This document shows, piece by piece, positions 54,316 to 62,905 of a stretch of 64,000 bases of DNA (position 1 is its first letter; each line of letters opens with the position of its first letter). This DNA is from G963668345 sp965226215. GTDB lineage: Bacteria; Acidobacteriota; Terriglobia; Bryobacterales; UBA6623. The translations under genes and the position numbers were made by a program. The notes beneath the pieces are model-generated. The model was not told where the DNA came from. It did not search any database and worked only from the letters and a program-made list of their open reading frames with translations. The stretch lies in NCBI GenBank assembly GCA_965226215.1, contig CBDDCH010000001.1, positions 186,001 through 250,000 of the forward strand, written 5' to 3'.

Positions 54316-54762
54316 TTAGCGCAGTTGTCGCAATCTTGAGGCGAAAAGCGACAGTGGAGAAAATCGATGGACGCAAAGATCCGGTAGTGCGCTAACTAAT
54401 CTCTTGTTGGTCGATCAGGAATGGTCCGGTGTGATGGTCACGGAATCTGAGACGGTGGGCCGTAGACAGGCTGCGTGACGAAGGCACCATCGTCGTTTGC
54501 CATGATACCGACGCCCGTGACGGTTCTTGTTTCTCCTATAACCTCCACGACTCCATTGGCAACTCGCGTACACGGCAGCACATCATGCGTGATGAACGCT
54601 GTATGCTGGCCCGCTAAAAAGAAAAGCTGACTTCATCAGTCCGTCGGCGAAAGGGCCTGTGCAGTGACCATGACTGGAACCAAAAGCGGACACTTTACGG
54701 CCACCTCACCGAAAGAGGCGGAAAACCAGAAAGCCATGGAGAGCCTACATGATTGATAACAC
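54316..54762. other. Spacer with possible IS remnant
   Basis: No gene is supported. AACCAAAAGCGGACACTTTA at about 54671 resembles the end of an IS21/IS481-type element, but no partner end was found. This stretch marks the border between the mobile island and the housekeeping block. Confidence 0.4.
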
Positions 54763-54850
54763 TGGTGCGGAGAGGGGGACTCGAACCCCCATGAGATTGC
54801 TCTCACTAGCACCTCAAGCTAGCGCGTCTACCAAATTCCGCCACCTCCGC
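54763..54850 (-). tRNA. tRNA-Leu(GAG), CCA encoded
   Basis: The minus strand folds into a complete class II tRNA: acceptor GCGGAGG pairing with TCTCCGC, a D arm, anticodon loop TTGAGGT with anticodon GAG, a long variable arm (GAGAGCAATCTC), T arm GGGGGTTCGAGTCCCCC, discriminator A and CCA. Length 88 nt. Confidence 0.95.
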
Positions 54851-54912
54851 ACAGCCAGGCGAGCGCTAGGGAAGAGAGAGACCGGGGTCCTTTGGTTCTC
54901 GTCTGTCGCGGA

Positions 54913-55317
54913 CTACTCCCGATCGCTGTCGGGATCGCCTTCCCCCGTCGCGGCGTCATCTCCGGGGGGAATGACTTCAACCTCCGTCTGGAAACCCGGT
55001 GGCTGCCCAGCAGACTCGGCGCCCCCCGGTTCAGCCGTCTCTCCCGTGTCGGTCCGCTCGATCACCGACTCGCCCGTGCCCTGGGTACGCACCTTTTCGA
55101 TCCCCAGCCAAATTGAGGTCAGCATGAAAATTACGGCCGCCGCTGTCGTGGCTTTCGAGAGCAGCGAGGCCGCTCCTCGAGGACCGAAGGCCGTCTGCGA
55201 ACCCATACCCCCGAAGGCCCCCGCCAGATCCGCCGCTTTCCCGCTCTGTAACAGCACGACGATGATGAGAAAGAGGCAGACAAACACGTGAACGATGGTT
55301 ACTAGGAGAGCCTCCAT
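54913..55317 (-). CDS. secG: Protein-export membrane protein SecG
   Basis: SecG is the small accessory subunit of the SecYEG translocon. The protein is 134 residues with two transmembrane helices (about 2-22 and 57-76) joined by LLQSGKAADLAGAFGGMGSQ and FGPRGAASLLSKAT, the conserved SecG loop. A long acidic, proline-rich C-terminal tail of about 55 residues is an extension beyond the core. The order tpiA-secG-tRNA-Leu is a widely conserved arrangement. Confidence 0.94.
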   Translation of the reverse strand: MEALLVTIVHVFVCLFLIIVVLLQSGKAADLAGAFGGMGSQTAFGPRGAASLLSKATTAAAVIFMLTSIWLGIEKVRTQGTGESVIERTDTGETAEPGGAESAGQPPGFQTEVEVIPPGDDAATGEGDPDSDRE

Positions 55318-55349
55318 GTTTGCTGAGTTTCCTTCCCGGCCGGCTGCAG

Positions 55350-56123
55350 CTAGGTGTAGTTGACAATGGCCGCCATCGATTCCGGCTCCAAGCTGGCTCC
55401 CCCGACCAAAGCGCCGTCAATCTCAGGCCTAGCCATCAACTCTTGTGCGTTTGACGGCTTGACGCTCCCCCCGTATAGAATACGCAAACGCTCGGAAGCA
55501 TCTTCGCCGAACTGCTGCGCGGATCTCTGGCGAAGAAAACGGTGGGCGTCGCCGGCGATTTCTGGTGTCGCAGTGCGACCCGTTCCAATGGCCCACACCG
55601 GCTCGTACGCTAAGATTATACGGGAGAAGTCTCGTTCGGTCAACGAAGCCATGGCACCCTCGAACTGCCGCGCCAAGACGCTTTCCGTGCGTTCTTGTTC
55701 GCGGTCCTCCAAACTTTCTCCGACACAAACGATCGGCGTCAAACCCGCGCCCAGTGCGGAGGAAACGCGCTTGTTGACGGTCTCGTCGGTTTCACCAAAA
55801 TATTGACGGCGTTCGCTGTGTCCTACTATGACGTGGGTGCAGCCGGTAGCGGCGATCATGGGGCCGGATACTTCACCCGTAAACGCGCCCTCGTCTTCCC
55901 AGTAAAGGTTCTGGGCGCCGATTTTGATGTTGGTTCCCCGCACGGCGTCGACAGCGGCCGACAAAGCAGGGAAAGGCGGCGCGATGACAATCTCACAATG
56001 AGTGGCATCTTCGACCAGAGTCTTGAACCCGCCGAAGAACTTGACCGTCTCGGCGGTCGTTTTGAACATCTTCCAGTTACCCGCGAGGACGGGTTGTCGC
56101 GGGGATTCCACGTTGCCCGACAA
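55350..56123 (-). CDS. tpiA: Triose-phosphate isomerase
   Basis: TpiA interconverts dihydroxyacetone phosphate and glyceraldehyde 3-phosphate. The protein is 257 residues. LAGNWKMFK carries the active-site Lys (18), VIVGHSERRQYFGE the electrophilic His102, and LAYEPVWAIGTGRTATP the base Glu174 with loop 6. ILYGGSVKPSN and DGALVGGASLE bind phosphate. secG follows 32 bp later on the same strand. Confidence 0.97.
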   Translation of the reverse strand: MSGNVESPRQPVLAGNWKMFKTTAETVKFFGGFKTLVEDATHCEIVIAPPFPALSAAVDAVRGTNIKIGAQNLYWEDEGAFTGEVSGPMIAATGCTHVIVGHSERRQYFGETDETVNKRVSSALGAGLTPIVCVGESLEDREQERTESVLARQFEGAMASLTERDFSRIILAYEPVWAIGTGRTATPEIAGDAHRFLRQRSAQQFGEDASERLRILYGGSVKPSNAQELMARPEIDGALVGGASLEPESMAAIVNYT

Positions 56124-56256
56124 TGCGCCTTACTCTCCTCAAGATAGAAATAAGTTGCTAGGGCTGTGAGCGGGCGCCCCCTGCGAGCCGCGGGATTCGG
56201 CAACCGTGACTGCCAAGTTCAGGTCGATCACGGCCCTAGTCCGCCGAAGGGGAAGC

Positions 56257-56421
56257 TCAATCACCTTCAGTCCGGCCCTCGTGATCTTCCAGTAGGGACT
56301 TTAGGTCCCTTAACTGTTGCCGCAGTCTCTTCTCGCGGACGGAAAGCGACCATAGATAGAGAATGTGAAGTATCCACGCCGCACTGAACGCGTACCAAAG
56401 CCACTTCAGGTTTTCTTCCAT
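56257..56421 (-). CDS. ccmD: CcmD-like small membrane protein
   Basis: A 54-residue frame starts at the ATG at 56421: MEENLKWLWYAFSAAWILHI, one transmembrane helix (about 6-26), then a basic amphipathic tail (SVREKRLRQQLRDLKSLLED). This is the layout of CcmD, which holds the CcmC haem-delivery complex together. It lies 19 bp downstream of ccmC on the same strand. Part of its 3' coding sequence (56292-56311) is a GTAGGGA-type hairpin repeat, translated as part of the tail. Confidence 0.8.
   Translation of the reverse strand: MEENLKWLWYAFSAAWILHILYLWSLSVREKRLRQQLRDLKSLLEDHEGRTEGD
56292..56311. repeat. GTAGGGA-type hairpin inside ccmD
   Basis: GTAGGGACTTTAGGTCCCTT has a short perfect stem (AGGGAC/GTCCCT) and the GTAGGG flank of the dispersed family, but lies within coding sequence. 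Confidence 0.5.
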
Positions 56422-56440
56422 AACACCGTATTACTTACCT

Positions 56441-57148
56441 TTAAAGAGCATAAACCTCTCGCCGCAAAGCTTCCGCCTCCCGGCGTGTCTGTTCCAAACG
56501 CCTCCGAGCCCGAACCAGACACCACAGAAGGACGAACATGGCTACCGTTGCGACGATCAGAGCGGTTCTCATATCAGGGTGGAGCCCCGAGCCGTCACCG
56601 CCGAGTATGACGGGTTGTGGGTGCTGCATGCGCCACCAGCGATTCGCCATGTAAACAATAGGGATATCCACCACCCCGAAAATCGAAACAACAGCACAGG
56701 CGACGGCCCGTTGGCTCGGTTCGCTGATCGACTGCCGCAAGATCAAATAACCGGCGTAGATGAGCGCCAGTAAAAGCATGGTTGTAAGACGCGCGTCCCA
56801 GGCCCACCACACTCCCCACACCGGTTTGGCCCACAGCGACCCCGTAATCAAATTCACGACCGCAAAGACCAGGCCTGATTCGTTACAAGCCACCGATAGG
56901 TCGTCGTAGCGATGATCGCGCTTGACGAGATACAGAATGCTGGCAGCACCACCGATCACGAACGCCAAGAAGGCTGTGAACGCGGAGGAAACGTGGAAAT
57001 AGAAAATCCGCTGAACGATACCCATCGAGCGCTCGGTCGGCACCCAGACGAAAATCAAATAGAGAGAAACCAGCATCATGACCAAGGAGGCGATCAGCAG
57101 CAAGGGCGTTGATTTGTCCGCGTTGATGCTGCTAGCAGGCTGTGGCAT
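56441..57148 (-). CDS. ccmC: Haem exporter/delivery protein CcmC
   Basis: CcmC loads haem onto CcmE in system I cytochrome c maturation. The protein is 235 residues with six hydrophobic segments and the tryptophan-rich haem-handling motif WGVWWAWDAR at 111-120. His52 (FYFHVSSA) and the His in RMQHPQP are candidate axial ligands. Upstream 25 residues are non-conserved. Only ccmC and ccmD are present here; the other ccm genes must be elsewhere. It fits the many CxxCH proteins in the window. Confidence 0.92.
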   Translation of the reverse strand: MPQPASSINADKSTPLLLIASLVMMLVSLYLIFVWVPTERSMGIVQRIFYFHVSSAFTAFLAFVIGGAASILYLVKRDHRYDDLSVACNESGLVFAVVNLITGSLWAKPVWGVWWAWDARLTTMLLLALIYAGYLILRQSISEPSQRAVACAVVSIFGVVDIPIVYMANRWWRMQHPQPVILGGDGSGLHPDMRTALIVATVAMFVLLWCLVRARRRLEQTRREAEALRREVYAL

Positions 57149-57307
57149 GCTGGTCGAGAGCCCTTTCCGGTAAACAGTTTAGCAAGGGGCGGAGCAAGCG
57201 GCGGCGGCGATGGAAGACGAGATCCGGTGCGAAGTCAACAAATGGCGGCGCTTGAAACGCGAGCGGCCGGGGAGAATCGACGTCCTCGGTGATCTCTCGG
57301 GCGCTGT
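57149..57307. other. Spacer upstream of ccmC
   Basis: No gene or clear site is seen; the ccmC promoter should lie here. Confidence 0.4.
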
Positions 57308-57650
57308 AGACTCATGGTGTAAGTTACTGAATTAGTGGGGGTTATTAGGAATTGGCTTTGTTTGGTTATTTCGTTGCTCCCATTCTCCGTTGCTGGGTGG
57401 GGGCGCTGCTCCGATACTTCGTTGCTGCCGAGTGGCTGTGCCTCGGGGCGGCCTGCCCCTAGGTCGGATGTCTCTCGTATCCCAGTGGGGCGATCGGTCA
57501 GGTGTTGCTGCACCACCCGGGGCCAGCCCGATCGGAACCGCCGTAAACTATTGATTCCCTGTGGGTTGTGCGAAATTGGGTTTGTTTCGTTTTTTTCTTG
57601 CGCGTCGAGCGTAGTAGCGAGCCCGTCTCCCTCCTTCAGAATAGCAACTG
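57308..57650 (+). repeat. 342-bp dispersed repeat, copy 2
   Basis: It matches 16804-17145 from GTGTAAGTTACTGAATTAGT to CCTTCAGAATAG, with many substitutions. A reverse-orientation fragment is at about 40139-40212. Confidence 0.75.
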
Positions 57651-57733
57651 TGTCAAGTGTCTCCCTTGGGCGATGGTCGAAGGATGCTGTCCTTGGGCGG
57701 GGAAAGAGCATTCATCTGTGCTATCGGCCGGCC

Positions 57734-58027
57734 GGAGAAAGTCGCAGGTCTCTGCAAGGCCTGGGCTACCGGTCTGAGCGACATGTTCAGTCCGACCAGG
57801 GTCCTGCGTTTGGACAGCTCGGAAACAGGTGTCGGTAGGAGTACCGACACGGCAGGTCTGGGGACCTGCGCCACGAGGGCGGAGAAAGTCGCAGGTCTCT
57901 GCGAGGCCTGGGCTACCGGTCTGAGCGACATGTTCAGTCCGACCAGGGTCCTGCGTTTGGACAGCTCGGAAACAGGTGTCGGTAGGAGTACCGACACGGC
58001 AGGTCTGGGGACCTGCGCCACGAGGGC
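57734..58027. repeat. 147-bp tandem duplication with internal hairpins
   Basis: Units 57734-57880 and 57881-58027 differ at about one position (TGCAAGG versus TGCGAGG). Each holds GTGTCGGTAGGAGTACCGAC and GCAGGTCTGGGGACCTGC, both able to fold. As 147 is divisible by three, open frames run through both units on either strand, but their amino-acid content does not look like protein. The spacer 58028-58211 adds GGCGACCTCCGGTCGCC and GACAAGCAAGATTACTTGTC hairpins. Confidence 0.85.
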
Positions 58028-58211
58028 GGTTGTTAGCTTCCGCTCGGAGCTCGAACGTTGGGCTTCGGTGTCTGATGTTGTGGCGCAGGCGCCTACGACT
58101 GCCGCGTCGACACTCGCGTCGACGTCGCGGCGACCTCCGGTCGCCGCGAGACAAGCAAGATTACTTGTCCCAATGAGTTTCTTCAGCGCACTGCTAGACT
58201 AGCCCGCGGCC

Positions 58212-58541
58212 ATGACCTTCGACCAACTGAAGAACCGATGGGGTTGGAAACCGATGCGAGGTTGCCCGGGGCGGTACACACTGCCTGGCACGGAGTTCAA
58301 CGGATCACCGTACGATCTCTTAGGCGCGCAAACCAAACTTCATGAGTTTCGGGTGGACGCCGCGGAAGACCCCGTCGTCGTCGCCCGCCTGGCCCAAGGG
58401 GGCGGCTTGATTTCCTACCGACGAGCGGACGGAAAATATGTCCACACCCTCAACACGGAAGAAGGGTTCCGGCGCAAGCTCGATCAACTTGGCATTCGTT
58501 TCGAAGCGACGTCAGAGGAGGCGACTGTCGATAACTATTAG
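58212..58541 (+). CDS. Small conserved protein of unknown function
   Basis: The protein is 109 residues: MTFDQLKNRWGWKPMRGCPG, then FRVDAAEDPVVVARLAQGGG and LISYRRADGKYVHTLNTEEG. It is soluble, mixed alpha/beta, with one cysteine. I do not recognise a named family, although the WGW...GCPGRY start seems familiar from scattered environmental genomes. It lies directly before a broken antitoxin gene and may once have belonged to it. Confidence 0.65.
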   Translation: MTFDQLKNRWGWKPMRGCPGRYTLPGTEFNGSPYDLLGAQTKLHEFRVDAAEDPVVVARLAQGGGLISYRRADGKYVHTLNTEEGFRRKLDQLGIRFEATSEEATVDNY

Positions 58542-58555
58542 ATTACACTTAGTCC

Positions 58556-58889
58556 ATGCCTGTGAAACCGAGCACCTTCCAATGTCCACGAGGCGAAAAC
58601 ACATCTATCCCGACTCCTGGAACGAGTCGCGGCGGGCGAGGAGATCATCATTGCACGCGCTGGCAAGCCCGTCGCTCGTTTAGCACCCCTTAAACCCCAG
58701 AGTCAACCCCGCCAGCCTGGATCTCTAGCTGGAAAAATCTGGATCGCGGACGATTTCGACGAGCCATTGCCTGAAGCGATTACTGCTTCGTTTCGAGCAG
58801 AAAAAGACTTGAGGCTGCTGGTCCAAAATTCGGCGGCGCGAGAGCCGAATTCCGACAAGTCTGCCGCCCCCAACCAACGAACAGAATAG
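58556..58889 (+). pseudogene. Phd/YefM-type antitoxin, frameshifted, toxin missing
   Basis: An ATG at 58556 gives MPVKPSTFQ, and after a frame change the sequence reads NVHEAKTHLSRLLERVAAGE and EIIIARAGKPVARLAPL, the prevent-host-death DNA-binding core, then GKIWIADDFDEPLPEAITAS as in VapB-like partners of VapC. The frame change lies at about 58578-58581. A VapC/PIN toxin would normally overlap the end; instead the frame trails into non-family sequence. Confidence 0.75.
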
Positions 58890-59244
58890 TGCTTGGCAGC
58901 GTAAGTGGCCGGTGTTGGAAGGCTTTAACGCCCATCCACGTTTTGCGAACGGGATGAGGCTTTGATGCCTCCTTGGTGGTAAACGCTTCGCCGTTGCTCA
59001 GGACCCAGCGGCCATGATCCAGCCGTCGGGCCTGTCGATTGGCGAGAGGCGATTTCACATTAGAAATCGGCGAATCGTCTCAGTAACACCCAAGGAGGCC
59101 CCAGTTCGGGCCGCTCTATGCGTGCCGGGATCGCAGCATGGAAGTCGCGAGTTACAATAACGAAGTCGCGAGTTACAATAACCTTTGCTGATCAAGCTGA
59201 ACAGGAGAACGCCCAGTGGGCAGGATCCTCGCGCGCAGCACGAT
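58890..59244. other. Spacer with short tandem repeat
   Basis: The left end (AGTGCTTGGCAGCGTAAG at 58889) resembles the start of the 75-bp repeat. GAAGTCGCGAGTTACAATAAC occurs twice in tandem at 59141-59161 and 59162-59182 (period 21), just before the next gene; this could be a regulatory site or slippage product. No PIN toxin gene is recognisable. Confidence 0.55.
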
Positions 59245-62200
59245 ATGACTTCAAGGACTTATCGGCTTCGACTGCAAGCCGCGTGCACCCTCGCTTTGCT
59301 TTCGCTGTTAGGGGTAGGTTGGACAGCGCGCTCCAAGCAGGCCCAGGCGGCGGATGGCGCTCCAACGGCGCTCGAAACATCGTTCGAGCGGCATGTGAAG
59401 CCGTTCTTGGAACAAAACTGCGTTCAATGCCACAACGTGGACACGATGACTTCGGGCGTCCGCGTCGACCACCTAGACGCAGCACTCGAGGATCGGCATC
59501 TTCGATTGTGGGAAGTGATCCGGAAAAGGATTGGCGATGCGACCATGCCACCCAAAGGCGTGCCACAACCAGCTAGCGCCGAGCGTCAGCGGATGGTCGA
59601 GTGGATCACGCAAGCACTGGAGGTCGCTCGCTCGCGTCCGACGCAGAAGAACGGCATCATACGGCGCCTTACGGTCTCGCAGTATCGGAACACCCTCCGG
59701 GAGTTGTTGCTGCTGGACGGTGACCTGACGGGTGCTCTTCCCCCAGACGCTGTCTCCAAAGATGGATTTGTAAATAACGCGGAGACGCTGCAACTGTCGC
59801 CATTGCTGATGGAAGCCTACTTTGAAATCGCCGAAGAGGCGCTCGACCGATCCATCGTCAATCCGGACTCGAAGCCCTCGATCCAGAACTTTCGTGTCGA
59901 TCTGGGCGCGTCGATCAATCCCGAACCGCTCCCCAGCAAGCTCATTCTCGGCGCGGATAGCCTCCTGCTAGATAACCAAGACTACGTTGTGAAGCAACTC
60001 ACGCCTAGCAAAGCGTTCTCCTTCGAGCCGTTCCGAATGCGGACCAAGTATCGGTTCATCGAAGGCTACAAGGGGAACGCTACGGTCCGCGGCTGGAGAG
60101 ACTTTGACAGTATTTATCACGCGGTCTTTGCCTGCATGCGCGGCAGCCGCGGCTATCCCAAGGGGCTCCCTTATAGCACGGTCCCGGAGGGTCTGTTGCT
60201 GCGGCCAACCATTCCCAACGATGAGATTTTCCAACTCGATGGCACCTACGGGCCAAAGGCGAACTTCAAGATCTCGCTTCGCGAACTGCCCGACCATGGG
60301 CGGTTTCGGGTCACCGTCATGGCGGCGAAGTACAACGACGGCCTGCTGCTCGATCCGGGCGATCCCGCCCAGGGGGCCGATGGCGTAGACGCCGTCGTTA
60401 GCCGCGATCCCACATCGCGGCAGCCCGTGGCGATCGAGAAGGCCGGCATTTACCAAGTCGACATCCACGAGGCAGCACGCAAAGAGTCGCCGGCCGCGGA
60501 CTCGGCGCGGCTCGGCGAAGGGCTGGCCGGATTGTGGTCTTTCGACAGCGGTGCAAGCGGCAAGTACATCGAGGGCGACGCACAGCTAGTCGATTCACCC
60601 TTCGGCAAGGCTGTGTCGCTCGCCGGTGATTACGGCTCGCTGCGGATCCCTCGCAGCGATGCCATGAATGTCGGTGACGGCGACTTCACCGTGGCGGCTT
60701 GGATCTACCCGAAGCAGCTGAAACAAGCCGGCATCGTTGCTCTCGGAGATGATGATCCGACGCACGGCTGGTATCTGGAAATGGCCGGAAACAAAGGGGA
60801 CTTTCGGATAGAAACGACCCGACCGGACAACGAATCCAATGGGACTGTGACTTCCCCACCGGGAGTCATTCGCACCGACGCCTGGCAGCATGTTGCTGCC
60901 GTTGTGAGACGGAAGGGTGAAACGCGACTCTACGTAAACGGCTATCCCGTCGCGAAAGGGGAGATTGGTCCGGCGAACCTGGACAATCCGGAGATCGATC
61001 TTTACCTGGGGAGCATAGCCCCCCCCGCCCAGCAGTTCCGGGGCGAACTGGATGAAGTGCGCCTCTACTCCCGGGCCCTCGACGAAGCCGAGATCCAAGC
61101 CTTGGTAGAACCTGGACGGCAATTTGCGCAGCCGGCTCCCGAAAAGCCGCAAGAGGTGACGCTGACCCTTGGCGGCCGGCCATTCCCAGGCGCGTTAGAG
61201 CAGCCCGCATTCCTGGCAGTGAGGCTCGAGGCTGGGACGCTGCAAGTCGACGCGCAGCACGCCGGCGTGAAGGATTTGGAGCGGGTCGTTCTTACTCCGC
61301 TCGCCGCCGAGCACGAAGTCTCGCGACGTTTTCTCGCGTTTGAGAAGCGTTTGCCGCGACTAGGCGTGCATTTGGGGCTTCGTCGCGATTGCGGCAGCAC
61401 GTTCGCTCCAGTCGGGGCGCCGCAAACCGTGGCGAGCGACAAGCTCACCCGGTTTGTGTTTGAAGGGGCTATCAGCGATTTCCCCAGCCCGGATGTCGAA
61501 AAGGACAATGTCAACTATCTAGCGGGCATTCGTGAAATCGGCGTCCGTAGTGAGTACACCGACGGTCGCGACATGCCGCGGTTGCTGGTCCGGTCGGTGG
61601 AATTCGAAGGACCATTCTACGACACCTGGCCTCCACCGTCACATCAGAAGATCTTCGTCGACTTTAACCGCAAATACAATTCGCTGGCCTATGCGCGAGA
61701 GATCATCCGCGGGTTTGCAACCCGCGCCTACCGCCGTTCCATCACCGCTATGGAAGAGTCCGCCCTGATGGCGGTGTTCCAGCAATCACTCGACGCGGGA
61801 GGCGGTTTTCAGAGGAGTGTGCGGGACGCGCTGCAAGTCGCGTTGACGTCGCCGCAGTTCTTGTTTTTGGTCGAGGCCAGCAGCACGCCCGAAGCCGAGC
61901 CAATCGACGACCAGGAGCTGGCTTCCAAGCTGTCGTACTTCCTGTGGAACGAGCCGCCGGATCGCACAACGTTGAAGTTGGCCGATAGCGGCGCGCTCCG
62001 GAAGCAATTGGACTCGGAAGTGGCGCGGATGATCGAGAATCCGCGTTTCTCCCAGTCCGTTGAGGAATTCACATCCCAATGGCTGAGTCTGGACAAGTTC
62101 GATGTGCTCGAACCGGACCGTGACCAATTTCCGAAGCTCACGCGCGACACTCGCACCCAGTTGCGTCGGGAGCCGGTCGAGTTTGTCCAGTACTTGATCC

Positions 62201-62889
62201 GGAACAACCTGCCCGTGCGGAATCTGATTGAGTCCTATTTCGTCGTTGCGAATGAAGTCGTCGCCGGCTACTACGACCTGGGGCGCAAGACCGAGAGCGG
62301 TTTCGAGTTTGTACCCATTAAGCACGGCCGACCCGAGCTCGGAGGCGTGCTCACTCAGGCGGCAATCATGGCGGGGCTGTCCGACGGCCGGGAATCGAAC
62401 CCCGTGAAGCGCGGGGCGTGGCTGGCGCGCAAGATCATCGCCGAGCCGCCCGATGATCCTCCACCCAACACGCCGGACCTAGAGGCGGATACAGAAGGGC
62501 TGTCGCTTCGCGAGCGGCTCGAGCAGCACCGCAATCAGCCCGGCTGCATGCAGTGTCACACGAAAATCGACCCCTGGGGAGTGGCGCTCGAGGAGTTTGA
62601 CGCCGGCGGCCGCCTGAAGCAGCAACCAGCGGACGCGCGATCCACGTTGCCCGACAGCACGGAGGTGTCAGGCATAAACGATCTGAAGCGGTATCTCGGT
62701 CAAGATCGCATCGACCAGGTAGCCTTCAGCGTTCTTAAGCATCTCGTGACGTATGCGAACGGCCGCAGCCTGACGTACAATGAGTTGGGCTATCTGAAAG
62801 AAGACGGGCTAAGGTTGAGGGCCAGCGGCTACCCAATGCAGGACATGATCCGCTACGTCGTCAATAGTAAACTGTTCCTCGAGAAGTAG
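59245..62889 (+). CDS. Exported DUF1587/1592/1588/1585 protein with CxxCH and LamG-like domain
   Basis: I start at the ATG at 59245 (MTSRTYRLRLQAACTLALLS), giving 1214 residues with a signal peptide. A PSCyt1-type CxxCH (NCVQCHN, 59-63) is followed by DUF1587 (IRRLTVSQYRNTLRELL), a LamG/concanavalin-like insert at about 440-620 (GLAGLWSFDSG; GDFTVAAWIYPKQ; YLGSIAPPAQQFRGELDEVR), DUF1592 (YRRSITAMEESALMAVF; SKLSYFLWNEPP), DUF1588 (ELGGVLTQAAIMAG) and DUF1585 with a second CxxCH (GCMQCHTKIDPWGVALEEFD). Such proteins pair with DUF1552, encoded next. The substrate is unknown; the LamG insert suggests carbohydrate binding. Confidence 0.92.
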   Translation: MTSRTYRLRLQAACTLALLSLLGVGWTARSKQAQAADGAPTALETSFERHVKPFLEQNCVQCHNVDTMTSGVRVDHLDAALEDRHLRLWEVIRKRIGDATMPPKGVPQPASAERQRMVEWITQALEVARSRPTQKNGIIRRLTVSQYRNTLRELLLLDGDLTGALPPDAVSKDGFVNNAETLQLSPLLMEAYFEIAEEALDRSIVNPDSKPSIQNFRVDLGASINPEPLPSKLILGADSLLLDNQDYVVKQLTPSKAFSFEPFRMRTKYRFIEGYKGNATVRGWRDFDSIYHAVFACMRGSRGYPKGLPYSTVPEGLLLRPTIPNDEIFQLDGTYGPKANFKISLRELPDHGRFRVTVMAAKYNDGLLLDPGDPAQGADGVDAVVSRDPTSRQPVAIEKAGIYQVDIHEAARKESPAADSARLGEGLAGLWSFDSGASGKYIEGDAQLVDSPFGKAVSLAGDYGSLRIPRSDAMNVGDGDFTVAAWIYPKQLKQAGIVALGDDDPTHGWYLEMAGNKGDFRIETTRPDNESNGTVTSPPGVIRTDAWQHVAAVVRRKGETRLYVNGYPVAKGEIGPANLDNPEIDLYLGSIAPPAQQFRGELDEVRLYSRALDEAEIQALVEPGRQFAQPAPEKPQEVTLTLGGRPFPGALEQPAFLAVRLEAGTLQVDAQHAGVKDLERVVLTPLAAEHEVSRRFLAFEKRLPRLGVHLGLRRDCGSTFAPVGAPQTVASDKLTRFVFEGAISDFPSPDVEKDNVNYLAGIREIGVRSEYTDGRDMPRLLVRSVEFEGPFYDTWPPPSHQKIFVDFNRKYNSLAYAREIIRGFATRAYRRSITAMEESALMAVFQQSLDAGGGFQRSVRDALQVALTSPQFLFLVEASSTPEAEPIDDQELASKLSYFLWNEPPDRTTLKLADSGALRKQLDSEVARMIENPRFSQSVEEFTSQWLSLDKFDVLEPDRDQFPKLTRDTRTQLRREPVEFVQYLIRNNLPVRNLIESYFVVANEVVAGYYDLGRKTESGFEFVPIKHGRPELGGVLTQAAIMAGLSDGRESNPVKRGAWLARKIIAEPPDDPPPNTPDLEADTEGLSLRERLEQHRNQPGCMQCHTKIDPWGVALEEFDAGGRLKQQPADARSTLPDSTEVSGINDLKRYLGQDRIDQVAFSVLKHLVTYANGRSLTYNELGYLKEDGLRLRASGYPMQDMIRYVVNSKLFLEK

Positions 62890-62905
62890 CGGAAAGCAGA
62901 AAGTG

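Noticed and set aside
57653..58202. Repetitive open frames of 120-180 codons on both strands
   Set aside because: They arise because the 147-bp tandem unit is a multiple of three; their content reflects hairpin repeats, not protein.
58780..59058. Minus-strand frame of 92 codons after the antitoxin
   Set aside because: No resemblance to a PIN toxin or any family; overlaps the antitoxin remnant.
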